Of a stretch of 64,000 nucleotides of DNA, positions 9,085-17,294 are shown piece by piece. Both the position numbers and the translations under genes were made by a program. Origin of the DNA: Hydractinia symbiolongicarpus (Eukaryota; Cnidaria; Hydrozoa; Anthoathecata; Hydractiniidae); NCBI RefSeq assembly GCF_029227915.1, contig NC_079884.1, positions 11,906,001-11,970,000 of the forward strand, given 5' to 3'. The notes beneath the pieces are model-generated. The model worked only from the letters and a program-made list of their open reading frames with translations. It did not search any database and was not told the origin of the DNA. Positions within the stretch are counted from its first letter, which is position 1. The number at the start of each line of letters is the position of its first letter.

Positions 9085-9399
9085 ATGTCTTCACAACTCG
9101 CCCTATTCAATGCAATACCTGCAGGAGCCATTGAGACTTTGTTCGATAAACAGGGTTAACCCCTCTTCAAACGCGCCAATCTCGAGAGATTTCTATGCAT
9201 TCCAAATGCTAGGCAGTACGGCCTTCATCGTCATATGACAATATCAAGTGGAGAACTACAGGGTATAACAACTGTAGTAGCCAACTACAGTTGCTCAGAT
9301 ACCTCGAAATGTGTTAAAAACGGCATGACGGTATTTGTCACGTTGGACGGGATTTCAGGCTTCTCTATGACCTATATGATTTGGGTGTTCCATCACTAG
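9085..9399 (+). pseudogene. Possible BRO-N-like Polinton ORF fragment
   Basis: A frame starting MSSQLALFNAIPAGAIETLF, interrupted once by TAA (near 9157) before PLFKRANLERFLCI. The order ALFNAIPA - ETLFD - LFKRA(D/N)L-RFLGI resembles the N-terminus of BRO/KilA-like ORFs that accompany Polintons in aquatic invertebrates. The following 60 codons (GELQGITTVVANYS, MTVFVTLDGISGFSM) are a poorer fit; they keep the NLDG-like beta strand but end early at 9399. BRO-type domains bind DNA. Because only a short stretch matches my recollection, confidence is modest. It follows the ATPase by 42 bp on the same strand. Confidence 0.35.
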
Positions 9400-9451
9400 A
9401 CGACTAAACAGACGCTAATTTTTGAACCTTTCAGCTGTATGTTAATAAGTA

Positions 9452-10011
9452 GTGAAATATCAAAAGATGGAAGCCTATCTACAAAAGATTCAATTTACAA
9501 TCAACTACAATATTCGGGTACCTGTGCTACATTGCTGCATAAAGGCAGGATCAGTAACTGGTTATTGTCCTACCTGCCTGGAAAAATTTAGGTATCGAGG
9601 TGGAGTATACTACAAAGGTTTTAAATATCCCACGGACGATGATCTTATACACAGGGTAGCATCAGGCGAAAAAGCATGGACAAGATTTGCAACAAACGAG
9701 ATCGATGATGATCTCGAGGATGATATTGAACGTCTAGGACTCGATATCGTTGCGGCCAAAAAGAACGCCTATGGAGCACTCTGCTACCCGATCGTCAAGG
9801 ATAGGGATTCGAAGCTAAATACTCAATTTTCCTATACCAGATAGACGTCTAGTCGATATTGATTTGGAGAATGCGCCTAATGTCATCAAAGGTATCATCT
9901 ATGGGTATCCGTTCTACACCCAACATCCTTCGGTTTATGTAAGGGATCTGAATGAAGATGACGATGACGAGGATGAGAATGAGGATGACGAAATAGATTT
10001 GGATGACCTGG
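9452..10011 (+). pseudogene. Unknown Polinton protein with acidic tail
   Basis: Starting MKYQKMEAYLQKIQ, about 130 codons run to 9844. A frameshift there leads into a second open stretch (DIDLENAPNVIKGIIYGYPF, then a tail of about 20 Asp/Glu residues with DDDDEDENEDD). A Cys cluster (HCC, CPTC) near residues 28-50 could bind metal. I do not recognise the family. Sequence related to the integrase of copy B begins immediately after the acidic tail, so the true end may have been lost at the junction between element copies near 10,015. Confidence 0.35.
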
Positions 10012-10015
10012 AGGT

Positions 10016-10670
10016 AGTCATGGTAGTCTTGGTATTTTTAAGGCTTTTGACGATGGTATACAAGTGTTTCACCCAAATGGTACTAGGCTCCCCAGAGAGC
10101 CGCTCTTGAGGCTTGCATAGCCTTTCCGCAAGGACTTTATTGTAGGAATCTACAAAGGCAGTAAACGTATGGTGGTACTTGGTGGTGGTCCTCTTAATTT
10201 CAAAACCCTTATCCTCCAGTAGTTTCGTTACCTCGGATTTAAACTCAGAGCCAAAAATCTTGGGGTGTCGTTAAGGTCCTGCTTTGTAAACATCTTTGAT
10301 CATCTCAGCGACTTCGCTAGCTCTCTTCGTTCTTAGGGGCTTCGGTACTTTGTTACGTGGGGCCACGTCAACGCCTGTCAGGATGTATTTATATTTACTA
10401 CCGTACAAACGATCGTCAGGCATATAGAGCAGGTTGAACTGATGCATTTGAAATGAAATGGGGGTAGTCAATACGTATTGGGCCTCAAATGTGTCGTAGC
10501 CACAATAGTTGCCTACTTATCCAATCAATTACATTCTTTTTGCGGAGACAACTCTCCTTGGCAAGAAATTTAACGGCTCTGCGTCCGACCCACAGATGTT
10601 CCGGAGTATAGTAAATATTGCTTAGTTTTTCTGCTTCTTCCTCAGTAACGATATGTGATGCTTTTGACAT
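10016..10670 (-). pseudogene. Polinton integrase, copy B, catalytically dead and 3'-truncated
   Basis: The start ATG at 10668-10670 gives MSKASHIVTEEEAEKLSNIY, closely matching copy A. The core is recognisable (LLYMPDDRLYG, YKYILTGVDVAPRNK, EVAEMIKDVYKAGP, then FGSEFKSEVTKLLED, FEIKRTTTKYHHT and FVDSYNKVLAERL). All three catalytic positions are damaged: QFNLL has Asn for the first Asp (codon 10433-10435), the block with the second Asp is replaced by a short deletion, and FVDSYN has Asp for Glu. A TGA interrupts near 10490. The C-terminal ~100 residues present in copy A are absent because the sequence breaks at the junction near 10,015. Confidence 0.85.
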
Positions 10671-10696
10671 GTTTATTATATATGTCAAAAACGTTC

Positions 10697-11087
10697 CTAC
10701 AGATACTTGTAGACCACGAAGCCTAGTAGGGACAATGAGCCAAGTACGAACGTGAGTTCCTCATTTTCTTGTTGCTTGGAAGGTATGTAGAAACCCTTCA
10801 ACTGAGGAGCTTTTCTTCCGATGAGATGAAGTATTGGTACATGCTATCGACCAATTGCCTTAGTCTTTCTCCTTCTTTGAGCTGCATCTCTCTTTACTTT
10901 GCAAAAAAATCGAGTTTGGCTTGTCTATCCCTCATCCAGTGGAATTATTGAGCCTTTCTACAGCCTCGTCGTGCCGCCTTCTCTCGGCTTCTTCGTGTCC
11001 CGAGAGCCTGTAAAACAAGAAGTTAGCCCCGCTGAACGCCAGTGCGTTGATCGCTGCACCTGCCACGATAACAGCTATCGTTGCCAT
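10697..11087 (-). pseudogene. Small Polinton membrane/coiled-coil protein, copy B
   Basis: The start ATG at 11085-11087 overlaps the stop of the upstream HNH gene in a TAATG junction. The N-terminal hydrophobic segment is AVIVAGAAINALAFSGANF, followed by EEAERRRHDEAVERLNN. The central part is shifted near 10,945 and has a stop near 10,905. The C-terminus (LTFVLGSLSLLGFVVYKYL) ends at 10697-10699. Here the codon that is TAA in copy A is an intact CAG/Gln (KAPQLKGFY), which shows that the copy A stop is a lesion rather than the natural end. Confidence 0.6.
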
Positions 11088-12114
11088 TAATCTGCGACAT
11101 ATCGATTGCCCTTTGACATGTTTTCACTCGCCCACATGTTTTCACTCGACCACATAGGTTGCGTATTAGTGCAATCTCCTAGCAACCTTAACAAACGATG
11201 GATCATCCCCATTTTTCTGATATTTAATTGGTAATTTGTTATCTACATGCCACTCTCCATAATTATCCCATGTCATCCCATGGGAAAGCTGGGCTTCAAT
11301 ATGGGTGCGCAGCGTTGCCATGTCGCAACCGAGATATTTCCGGCAGCTGACCCCATTGGTTCCCTTTAGAGCCTTGTGTGTTCGACATCGTACAACAGAG
11401 GCGACATGTCCATCAGGTTTACATACAGTGCATATTGATCTCCTTTTTTCGTGGCGGCAAAACTGGCTGTTTGCAATAGGCCCTCACCTTTTGATGATAG
11501 CAAATCTGGCTGCCTTTGCACTCTTTACAACTTGATCTCGGCTTTGATGATGGCAAATTTCACTTCCCCGCATTCTTTACACTTGGGGCACCTTATACGT
11601 TTTTGTGACGCAATGGCCGTTTTCAGGCATTTGATACATGCTTTTGCTAGTTGACCCCTTGATCCTAAACTTGTGTAAAGAAAAATAATGTCTTTGACGG
11701 GGACAAATCTGACTGCCCTTGCAGTCTTTGCATCGATACCTTATCCTTTCATGGGGGCATATTTGACTTCCCTTACACTCCTTACATTGGGATCTCTGCC
11801 TTTGATGGGGACAAACCTGACTGCCCTTGCAGTCTTTACAATAGGCCCTCTCCTTTTGATGGGGGCATATTTGACTACCGCAACACTTCTTACTTTGGGA
11901 TTTCGGTTTTCCATGAGGACAAGTCTGACTGCCCTTGCAGTCTTTACAATAGGCCCTCACCCTTTATTGGGGGCACTTGTTTTTGGTACGGTGGTGTTTC
12001 GCATGCATGTCTTTAAAAGATGCATGTCTTTGTAATTTGATCATTTTTCAACACTCTAAAATTGTCCAAAGATAACAAGTGCTTGCATTTTTGACAGCTC
12101 TTGCTTTCTTCCAT
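11087..12114 (-). pseudogene. Cys-rich zinc-repeat protein with C-terminal HNH endonuclease domain
   Basis: The start ATG at 12112-12114 lies 11 bp after the capsid stop. The N-terminal module is CQKCKHLLSLDNF...TKTC. Then come at least five imperfect repeats of about 20 residues, of the form CKDCKGSQICPHERIRYR, each with CxxC and CPH, probably zinc-binding knuckles. A partial second N-terminal module follows near 11,660. The C-terminal part reads KYLGCDMATLRTHIEAQ, GMTWDNYGEWHVDNKLPIKY, then ENMSKGNRYVAD and the TAA at 11087-11089. This is the layout of HNH nucleases (WHIDH...N...SKGNR), but the second His of the motif is Asn here, so the nuclease is inactive. Several frameshifts and a short tandem duplication (SENMWASENM) are present. 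Copy A lacks this gene at the same place. Confidence 0.65.
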
Positions 12115-12125
12115 ATTGGGGTCAT

Positions 12126-12804
12126 TTAATACTCCACAGAATGAAACCTACCGATCAGGATATTCAGCCGGCCGTCTTGAGACAAATACACGTAAGCCAT
12201 GAAATTTCCTGTTTCATGGGCTTTTTGGTGATGTGCAGCGTGATACTATCACTTAGACGTTTTAGGGGCCTTCCACTACCATGTAGGTGATGATCGGAAG
12301 ACGCCCGAAAGTCTACAAACAGGGCATACCATTTGTTGAAAAAATGCCGTGACGTTCGAGTCATGGCTACCAAAGAGGTCCACAATCTGCTCAAGGTGAT
12401 CCTTGGGTAACATCGCATGGGAGTAAAGCTCATTAGGCTCCCTCTCGGCAGTGACGATGACCTTCTTATTTTTTGGATTGTAGACCTCGTTAACGCCGGC
12501 GTAAGCCTTCACTTTCCCGGGATCTATGAAGAGTAGCAAGACACCCTTAAATATTTTGAGGATGTGTCAATTTGGAGGTTATAACTTGTGTCTGATTTTT
12601 TCATGGTGATAACCTTGCTACGGAGTATCCTTTCGTAGGGCAGGGCCAATCTTGCATACCTCGAAATCATGCCGCTTGCGAGACCTTCGTGGGTGATCTT
12701 GTCAAACTCCAACCTAATGTTGTTTATCTGATAGGTTGCATCGGCTGGCTTGGCTGGCGCGGTAGACCCCGAGACTGCTGGGGAATCTTTCAGGGCGGAG
12801 GCAA
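12126..12804 (-). pseudogene. Major capsid protein, copy B, N-terminal half deleted
   Basis: The retained part begins around SPAVSGSTAPAK and continues with NIRLEFDKITHEGLASGM, ALPYERILRSKVI, LLLFIDPGKVKAYAGVNEVY, ELYSHAMLPKDHLEQIVDL and FVDFRASS, to IGRFHSVEY and the TAA at 12126-12128. It aligns to the last ~225 residues of the copy A capsid protein, so only the second jelly roll and C-terminus remain. Frame changes occur near 12,540, 12,440 and 12,350. The 5' half ends abruptly, and within about 10 bp the oppositely oriented coiled-coil gene begins mid-protein. This marks a deletion of the whole divergent promoter region. Confidence 0.72.
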
Positions 12805-12813
12805 AAGTTACTA

Positions 12814-13510
12814 AAATCAAAGATCGATGGCTTTTACGATCGTCTTACGGAAAAGTTGTTATGATATGTTCAGGGAAGATAATGGGAATCAACTCATTGT
12901 TAAGGATATAGTGAAGGGTAAGAAAACATTCAAGAAAATAGTGGTTACAAATCAAGATGTTAGCCTAAAAACTGTTGGTCAGACGCTGCTGGGTAGTAAT
13001 CGCCTCCAAGCCCTTGGGTTTGTCGACTATGTTACATCTAATTAAGGTGGTAAATTTAGGGCCCAGAACCTCCTGAAAAGGTATAATAAAATAGAGGAGG
13101 AGGCCGAACATATTGTGATGGAATCGTTGGAGGAGATCGATTAATTTGTAGATGCCACGGAGAGCCTTATGCAGGACACTTCGTATGTCGGGCCTGATGA
13201 AGGCAGCGTCACTCCACGTGAAAGAAGAGAACTTGACCTCGAGCTTCAGACGCTAAGGCGTAACTTGAAAAGCCTGAAAAATAAGATTTTCCTATACGAC
13301 AGTGAGATTAACAAGACAGAGGGCAGGGTGAAGAAATTTGAGAAGCAAAAGGTTGGGGCGGACGAAGGACAACAAGGTAATCTTGAAAAGGAACTAAATA
13401 AGCCGAAGAAAGAGATTAAGGATCTGAACGATAAAAAGAAGGCCATAGGGGAAGCACATGGTATACTATCCACTGACATATATACACTGACAACTGAGAC
13501 ATATCAAAGA
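12814..13510 (+). pseudogene. Coiled-coil protein, copy B, both ends deleted
   Basis: It begins inside the protein at a stretch equivalent to the copy A HSKVDRLYTNL region. It continues through QTLLGSNRLQALGFVDYVTS, a stop at 13045, then ERRELDLELQTLRRNLKSLK and GRVKKFEKQKVGADEGQQGN to KKKAIGEAHGILSTDIYTL. The charged heptad-like segment is longer and cleaner than in copy A. The C-terminal hydrophobic segments are missing: after about 13,500 the sequence switches to the antisense of the neighbouring virion-type gene. The frame remains open to 13,567 only because it reads through this unrelated antisense sequence. Confidence 0.5.
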
Positions 13511-13524
13511 CACGCTGTTGAAAA

Positions 13525-14190
13525 TAGAATTCTGCCTGGCCGTGTAGTTGGCTGCACCGGTCCCTAGAAGGGATGCCTTGGCCCTGCTTGCAACCTCAGT
13601 AACAGGATCACATAAACCCTGATACTCTCGCTTAGCTTGGTCAGGCCTTCAGAGGTCAAACCCTGACTTGTAGGCATGATAAACTTTGGCCAATCCCCAT
13701 CGACCTTGGGCCAGTATCTACCATTTGTCAATGAGGACATAAAGCCTTGAACTTAACCTGTGCATACCCAGAACTCGAGTATGGGTTTTTGTACTGTGAA
13801 AAGCCGTTGTCGTACGGCATGGGAACCTTCATTCTTACCAGGACACGACGCACGTGGTAGTACACGTAGAATTTAAAATTTTACAAGGGGTGCGGAGCCC
13901 GTCATGTGCTTGGCTCATATGCCTAATGCGGTAGGTGCGCAATGGGTGGCGAGATTGACTTGGATATTCCAATAGTCCATTGCCTGTCCTTTCCACCCCA
14001 CACTAACAGGGTCATAGATGTAGGTTGTTGGAACTTTGATGGCATACTTGGTAAGCTCCGAAAATACCACAAAAATATGGGAGTCTGTACTCACATACAG
14101 GTCCTGGTGCTCCAAATTGGTTACACCAAGCGGCTATTCTCCACTGTTACTTTTATACTTTGCCGAATGGTTGTATTGGTAGATGTTCAT
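13525..14190 (-). pseudogene. Virion-type protein, copy B, C-terminal half deleted
   Basis: The start ATG at 14188-14190 (MNIYQYNHSAKYK) precedes LEHQDLYVSTDSHIFVVF, IKVPTTYIYDPVSVGWKG and DYWNIQVNLATH, all paralleling copy A. A stop near 14,135 and another near 13,920 interrupt it. An internal gap near 13,757 removes about 33 bases relative to copy A (around the region coding EYGADPNALYK). The gene is cut near 13,525, so the tail with PP repeats and the membrane anchor seen in copy A is lost. It diverges from the minor capsid gene with an 18-bp gap. Confidence 0.5.
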
Positions 14191-14208
14191 TTCTTAAAAC
14201 AAAAGGAT

Positions 14209-14871
14209 ATGAAGCAACTCTATATCACCGACATAGATAAACCTACCATATTTGAAGAATACCTTGGACATGACACTCGTATTGCTCTGAAATCTATATT
14301 CATTAGGGCCGGATGGTTAAACCTATACAGCGACAACGACATTACAATAAGAAAAGTGGGGCCTGATCAAAGGGTGACTCGTATCGAGAATATGAAGGGT
14401 TTGTATAGGATCGCGGTAATTGTCAACAGCTAGGTGGAGGGTAAGATTAACCTATTTGTATTATAAAATGGGTACTGTAGACTTCGTGTCGGTGACGGTT
14501 ACTCGGTTGTGATTCATCGACCATTGCAGGAGCTCCTAGGCCTACACTATGACCCCGCAAAAACGTATTATATGAAGGGTGACTACGACAGTTTATACAG
14601 GACCGATACATATCAGAAAGTGAGACTTATTTGTCCACATTTGGATGAAGATGACTGCCTTTTGGATGGCAAAAAATCCAAGGTTCTGGCCTTGCTTCCG
14701 ACCAAGGAGTTAAACGCCTGGGGAGACATGTTTATCTGGAGTTTTGATACCCCTGTTTACTTTCCATTAAAAGGCTCCTCGGACCGTCTGGAGTTTATGC
14801 TAACAGACGTCTACCATGACGAGAAGAACGTCACGGTTTTCAATATAACCATGTGCATTCTGATAGAATAA
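14209..14871 (+). pseudogene. Probable minor capsid (penton-like) protein, copy B
   Basis: The ATG at 14209 (MKQLYITDIDKPTIFEEYLG) follows AAAAGGAT, as in copy A. The C-terminal blocks are intact and in frame: YRTDTYQKVRLI, DGKKSKVLALLPTKELNAWG, SFDTPVYFPLKGSSDRLEF and NITMCILIE to the TAA at 14869-14871. Two stops break the middle: a TAG near 14,431 and a TAA near 14,464, both where copy A has coding codons. The intact GGGGAGAC here shows that the one-base loss at 5685 is specific to copy A. The next gene starts 2 bp after the stop. Confidence 0.55.
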
Positions 14872-14873
14872 AG

Positions 14874-15480
14874 ATGAGCGATATCAGCACACTTTATCCG
14901 AGTTTGACGAGTGCACCTGCGCAAAGCTCTGATCATGATGAGGGACAAATTTTCAGGCTTAAAGAAATAGAGGAGATAAAGCAATATCTCTGGGATGAAA
15001 TAAAGGAGTGGAATAGACTTGGCAAAAAATTCAAAATGCACAATACGGGAGTACGCTTCTGCTTCCATGGACTGCTTGGCGTAAGTGTAATTACGTCAGG
15101 GCTTGGAATTGGAGATATGGCCTCAGGTTGGGGGTTCCCCAAGCCTCTGCCATGGGGGGACTCGCGATTGCTGTCGGAATAGGGCAGGACGGTCTCCGGA
15201 TGGCCTCTAAACGGTGGCGTGTTAAGTCCAAAGAACATGATAGTATAAGGCTACTCGCGGAGGCAAAATTAAACTCGATCTTTGACCTAATCAGCAAGGC
15301 AATGGAAAACGGCGTTATCAGTGACCACAAGTATACCTGATTAGCCGTGAAAAGGAGAGGTTCATGCTACTAAAAGAACAAATGGGGCAGAGGTTAAATA
15401 GGATCGTGAATGCCTTCAACGAACAGGAGAGGTCCCAGTTGGTTTCCAAGGGCAGGGAGGAGAGAAAAGACGAAATTTTA
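14874..15480 (+). pseudogene. Gly-rich hydrophobic / coiled-coil Polinton protein, copy B
   Basis: The ATG at 14874-14876 gives MSDISTLYPSLTSAPAQSSD, then IFRLKEIEEIKQYLWDEIKE and GVSVITSGLGIGDMASG. A frame change near 15,135 moves the Gly/Ala-rich stretch (ASAMGGLAIAVGIGQDGLRM) and RLLAEAKLNSIFDLISKAME into another frame. A second change near 15,335 affects the C-terminal helices (the end is comparable to copy A EEGKDEF at 6441). The Gln codon that is TAG in copy A is CAA here. It sits in the same position as in copy A: after the minor capsid gene and convergent with the Cys-protein gene. Confidence 0.5.
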
Positions 15481-15550
15481 AAAAAACTTTAATCTGTGCA
15501 ATATGCAAGCACTATGTAGAGTCCCCACCCGAATATAGACCTTAACTTTA

Positions 15551-15578
15551 TATTTTATAGGTGTACACCTATAGAATA
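15551..15578. terminator. Hairpin between convergent genes, copy B
   Basis: A perfect 16-base palindrome (ATAGGTGTACACCTAT, 15557-15572) is extended on both sides to a stem covering 15551-15578 with one T-G wobble. It lies immediately before the 3' end (15583) of the minus-strand gene. The stem position, but not its sequence, matches the copy A hairpin at 6517-6547. Confidence 0.5.
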
Positions 15579-15582
15579 TTTC

Positions 15583-16357
15583 TTAATCTTCGCTTAGCAG
15601 CCATTCCTTCCTAAAGTTTTTGTACCGACATTCCGTAATATGTGCCTGCGGGTAGTGTTTTTTACCTTGCATGTATACTGATGAAACGTCCAGAAAAGCA
15701 CTGACCTGGCAGGGTTTATCGTATGGTACGGGCATACCATGGAATTTGGTTGTGATCGCGTCCTTATAGTACCGGAGTATGGCATTCACATAACGGTCCT
15801 TTTTTACAGGCTCTGTCGTCAGTTGTTCAGATATTAGATCTTCGATTTTTTGCCATATTTGACGATACTTTGCAACCAAATCGGGGTATTCCTCAAAATC
15901 GAGACTCATTGCCGGTACTGCATTGGCGTTATACCGTCTCACCCCATGTGCAGACCAGATTTTTGGTGTCTTTACCCTGAGGGTTACCACAAGGTCCTAC
16001 ATATGGTACCCTACTATGTACCGATTATCCTTATCTCCATTGGCAGGGTTGGCATCTGACACCATCAGGTAGTCTAAATTGATATCATCGATATCTGTGA
16101 AGGTAGCAGCAAATGAGTAGAATAGTTTCCGGCTGACGAGCTCATTCTCAAATTTTAGCATCCTGTTTATTGTATATTTCGAACGACTGCAGAGAATTGG
16201 CTTTCATCGTACACACGCAACCACCCCCATTGTACGTGATATGATCCTTATAGCAGTACCAGCGCAACGTTAAACCCTTTACCAGGAACCTCCAACCACA
16301 GGTGCATCTATCATACGCATCCAATATACGCTCGCAGTTATTACAATTCTCATTCAT
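15583..16357 (-). pseudogene. Cys-containing Polinton protein, unknown function, copy B (fullest copy)
   Basis: The start ATG at 16355-16357 gives MNENCNNCERILDAYDRCTC, a CxxC...CxC cluster that may bind zinc. Then: HITYNGGGCVCTMKANSLQ, YLMVSDANPANGDKDNRYIV, KTPKIWSAHGVRRYNANAVP, AMSLDFEEYPDLVAKYRQIW, EPVKKDRYVNAILRYYKDAI and KHYPQAHITECRYKNFRKEW, to the TAA at 15583-15585. About 258 codons in all, with frame changes near 16,150 and a stop near 15,990. It is much more complete than the copy A homologue, which shows that a normal N-terminus exists. The function is not recognised. It overlaps by 8 bp the small membrane ORF upstream. Confidence 0.5.
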
Positions 16358-16538
16358 TTATTAAGCGATCCTCCAGGTCCTCAAGACGAATCCATAGGTC
16401 TTGAATCCTCCATTCATTGGACCCCTCTTTCTCTGATTCTTGTACTAATGCCAGAGCCATAAGAGGTAAGGAGATACCTACGCCGGCTATAAATGCAATC
16501 AATGTTGCGATTCGAAGATATCGAATTTTGATTGACAG
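16350..16538 (-). pseudogene. Small membrane / coiled-coil ORF, copy B
   Basis: An open stretch of about 60 codons reading SIKIRYLRIATLIAFIAGVG, ISLPLMALALVQESEKEG, then RIQDLWIRLEDLEDRL and a TGA at 16350-16352. One hydrophobic helix is followed by a short amphipathic coiled coil. No ATG is seen at the 5' side before the upstream stop at 16539-16541; the only Met lies inside the hydrophobic segment. The true start may therefore have been lost. Its stop overlaps the start of the next gene on the same strand, as expected for compact element genes. The family is unknown. Confidence 0.35.
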
Positions 16539-16555
16539 CTAATGCAGATGTTTTT

Positions 16556-16806
16556 TCAAATATATTTGAGCACCCCGGGATCTTTTTCAACAGCCTTATT
16601 GCACATTTTCTGCGTCTTGAAACGATATATATTCCAGTATGGGTAGATTCTTTTCAACAACCCCATTACACATCTCTTGCGTCTTGAACCTATCCGGTAC
16701 ATGTATGACTTGCCATTGATCTTTTTCAAAAATTTTGTTACACATGTCTCGCGTCTTGAGTCGATCCGGTACATAACTCAGCAGCCATGGCTCCTTTTCA
16801 ACAGCT
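16556..16806 (-). pseudogene. Fragment of a KTQEMC-type (DUF4116-like) repeat protein
   Basis: In the minus strand three successive repeat units can be read: YVPDRLKTRDMCNK, HVPDRFKTQEMCNGVVEKN and, after a one-base frame change near 16,625, RFKTQKMCNKAVEKDPGVLKYI before a stop. The unit length is about 20-23 residues with a K-T-Q-x-M-C core, the pattern of repeats (often annotated DUF4116-like) common in aquatic invertebrate genomes and some large viruses. Only a C-terminal piece is present, ending against non-coding sequence near 16,806. Its role is unknown. It may be cargo of the element or flanking host sequence. Confidence 0.55.
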
Positions 16807-17144
16807 AAAACTCATCTTTATTATAGTATTATTTTACAACAAGTATTGTAAGGCTGCCGACAGGTTACAGCACATGCATTGATTTTTAAGGAATTCCCCT
16901 ACTCATTTTTGTATGATTGGGACATCACCTTGATATGCATGAAAAATTCCTAATAAGCTGTGTTGAGTCATGCATATCAACAGATTTTAGTGCAATGACA
17001 AACGTCACAAGCAAAATTCAGTATGATGATGTTTCATGAGAGTTTGACCTTGAATTCACAAAATAACGGTATATCATGAGCCTCTAAACTAGTTGTTTGA
17101 AAAAAACAGCAAGGTATAAAAAATTTTCCCAAATACGCAAAGTT
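16807..17144. other. Junction between element remnant and SRP RNA array; no gene seen
   Basis: About 340 bp, AT-rich, with no open frame of note and no similarity that I recognise to either the element or the array. It includes the inverted repeat at 16930-16980. Array-like sequence starts near 17,145 with TTTCGAAATTTTTGGCTTTT, which recurs at about 18,894. Confidence 0.5.
16930..16980. repeat. 13-bp perfect inverted repeat in the junction region
   Basis: TTGATATGCATGA (16930-16942) and TCATGCATATCAA (16968-16980) are exact reverse complements, with 25 bases between. It could be a short hairpin, the terminal repeat of a tiny transposon remnant or a binding-site pair; nothing else supports a choice. 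Confidence 0.6.
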
Positions 17145-17294
17145 TCGAAATTTTTGGCTTTTTTCTCAAATCTTTGAAAAGTGACCTTTCGTAAATTTAT
17201 GAAAGTAAAAACAAGACCAAAAGTGCCTGGTTAAGGACTTAATCCGAACTTGTTTCTACGTTTTCCTTCAAAACTTAAAGAGTGTATTGGAAAG

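Larger units (their letters stand above)
1..10015. mobile_element. Degraded Polinton/Maverick-type element, copy A (left end outside window)
   Basis: Identified by a co-resident gene set: a retroviral-type DDE integrase, a double-jelly-roll major capsid protein, a probable minor capsid protein, a protein-primed family B polymerase fragment and an FtsK/HerA-type packaging ATPase with GPTSCGKT. That combination is diagnostic of Polintons and related adintoviruses. Genes lie on both strands, packed a few bases apart. Most contain stops or frameshifts, so the copy is dead. The integrase runs off the left edge. The right boundary, near 10,015, is where an acidic-tailed ORF meets the broken 3' end of a second integrase. 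I could not see terminal inverted repeats or a target-site duplication, so the ends are inferred from gene content only. Confidence 0.85.
10016..16806. mobile_element. Degraded Polinton/Maverick-type element, copy B, internally deleted
   Basis: The gene order and orientation follow copy A from integrase to Cys-protein. Each gene is clearly homologous to, but well diverged from, its partner. There are three structural differences. A zinc-repeat/HNH gene (11087-12114) lies between membrane-protein and capsid genes. A deletion near 12,810 removes the divergent 5' halves of the capsid and coiled-coil genes. A second deletion near 13,515 removes their convergent 3' partners. No polymerase or ATPase sequence follows the Cys-protein; instead there is a small membrane ORF and a KTQEMC repeat fragment. 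Lesions are not shared with copy A apart from element-wide decay, so the copies inserted or decayed independently. Confidence 0.8.

Noticed and set aside
11688-12035. + strand 115-codon frame rich in Leu/Thr repeats
   Set aside because: Antisense of the zinc-repeat gene. Its repeats merely mirror the CKDCKG units.
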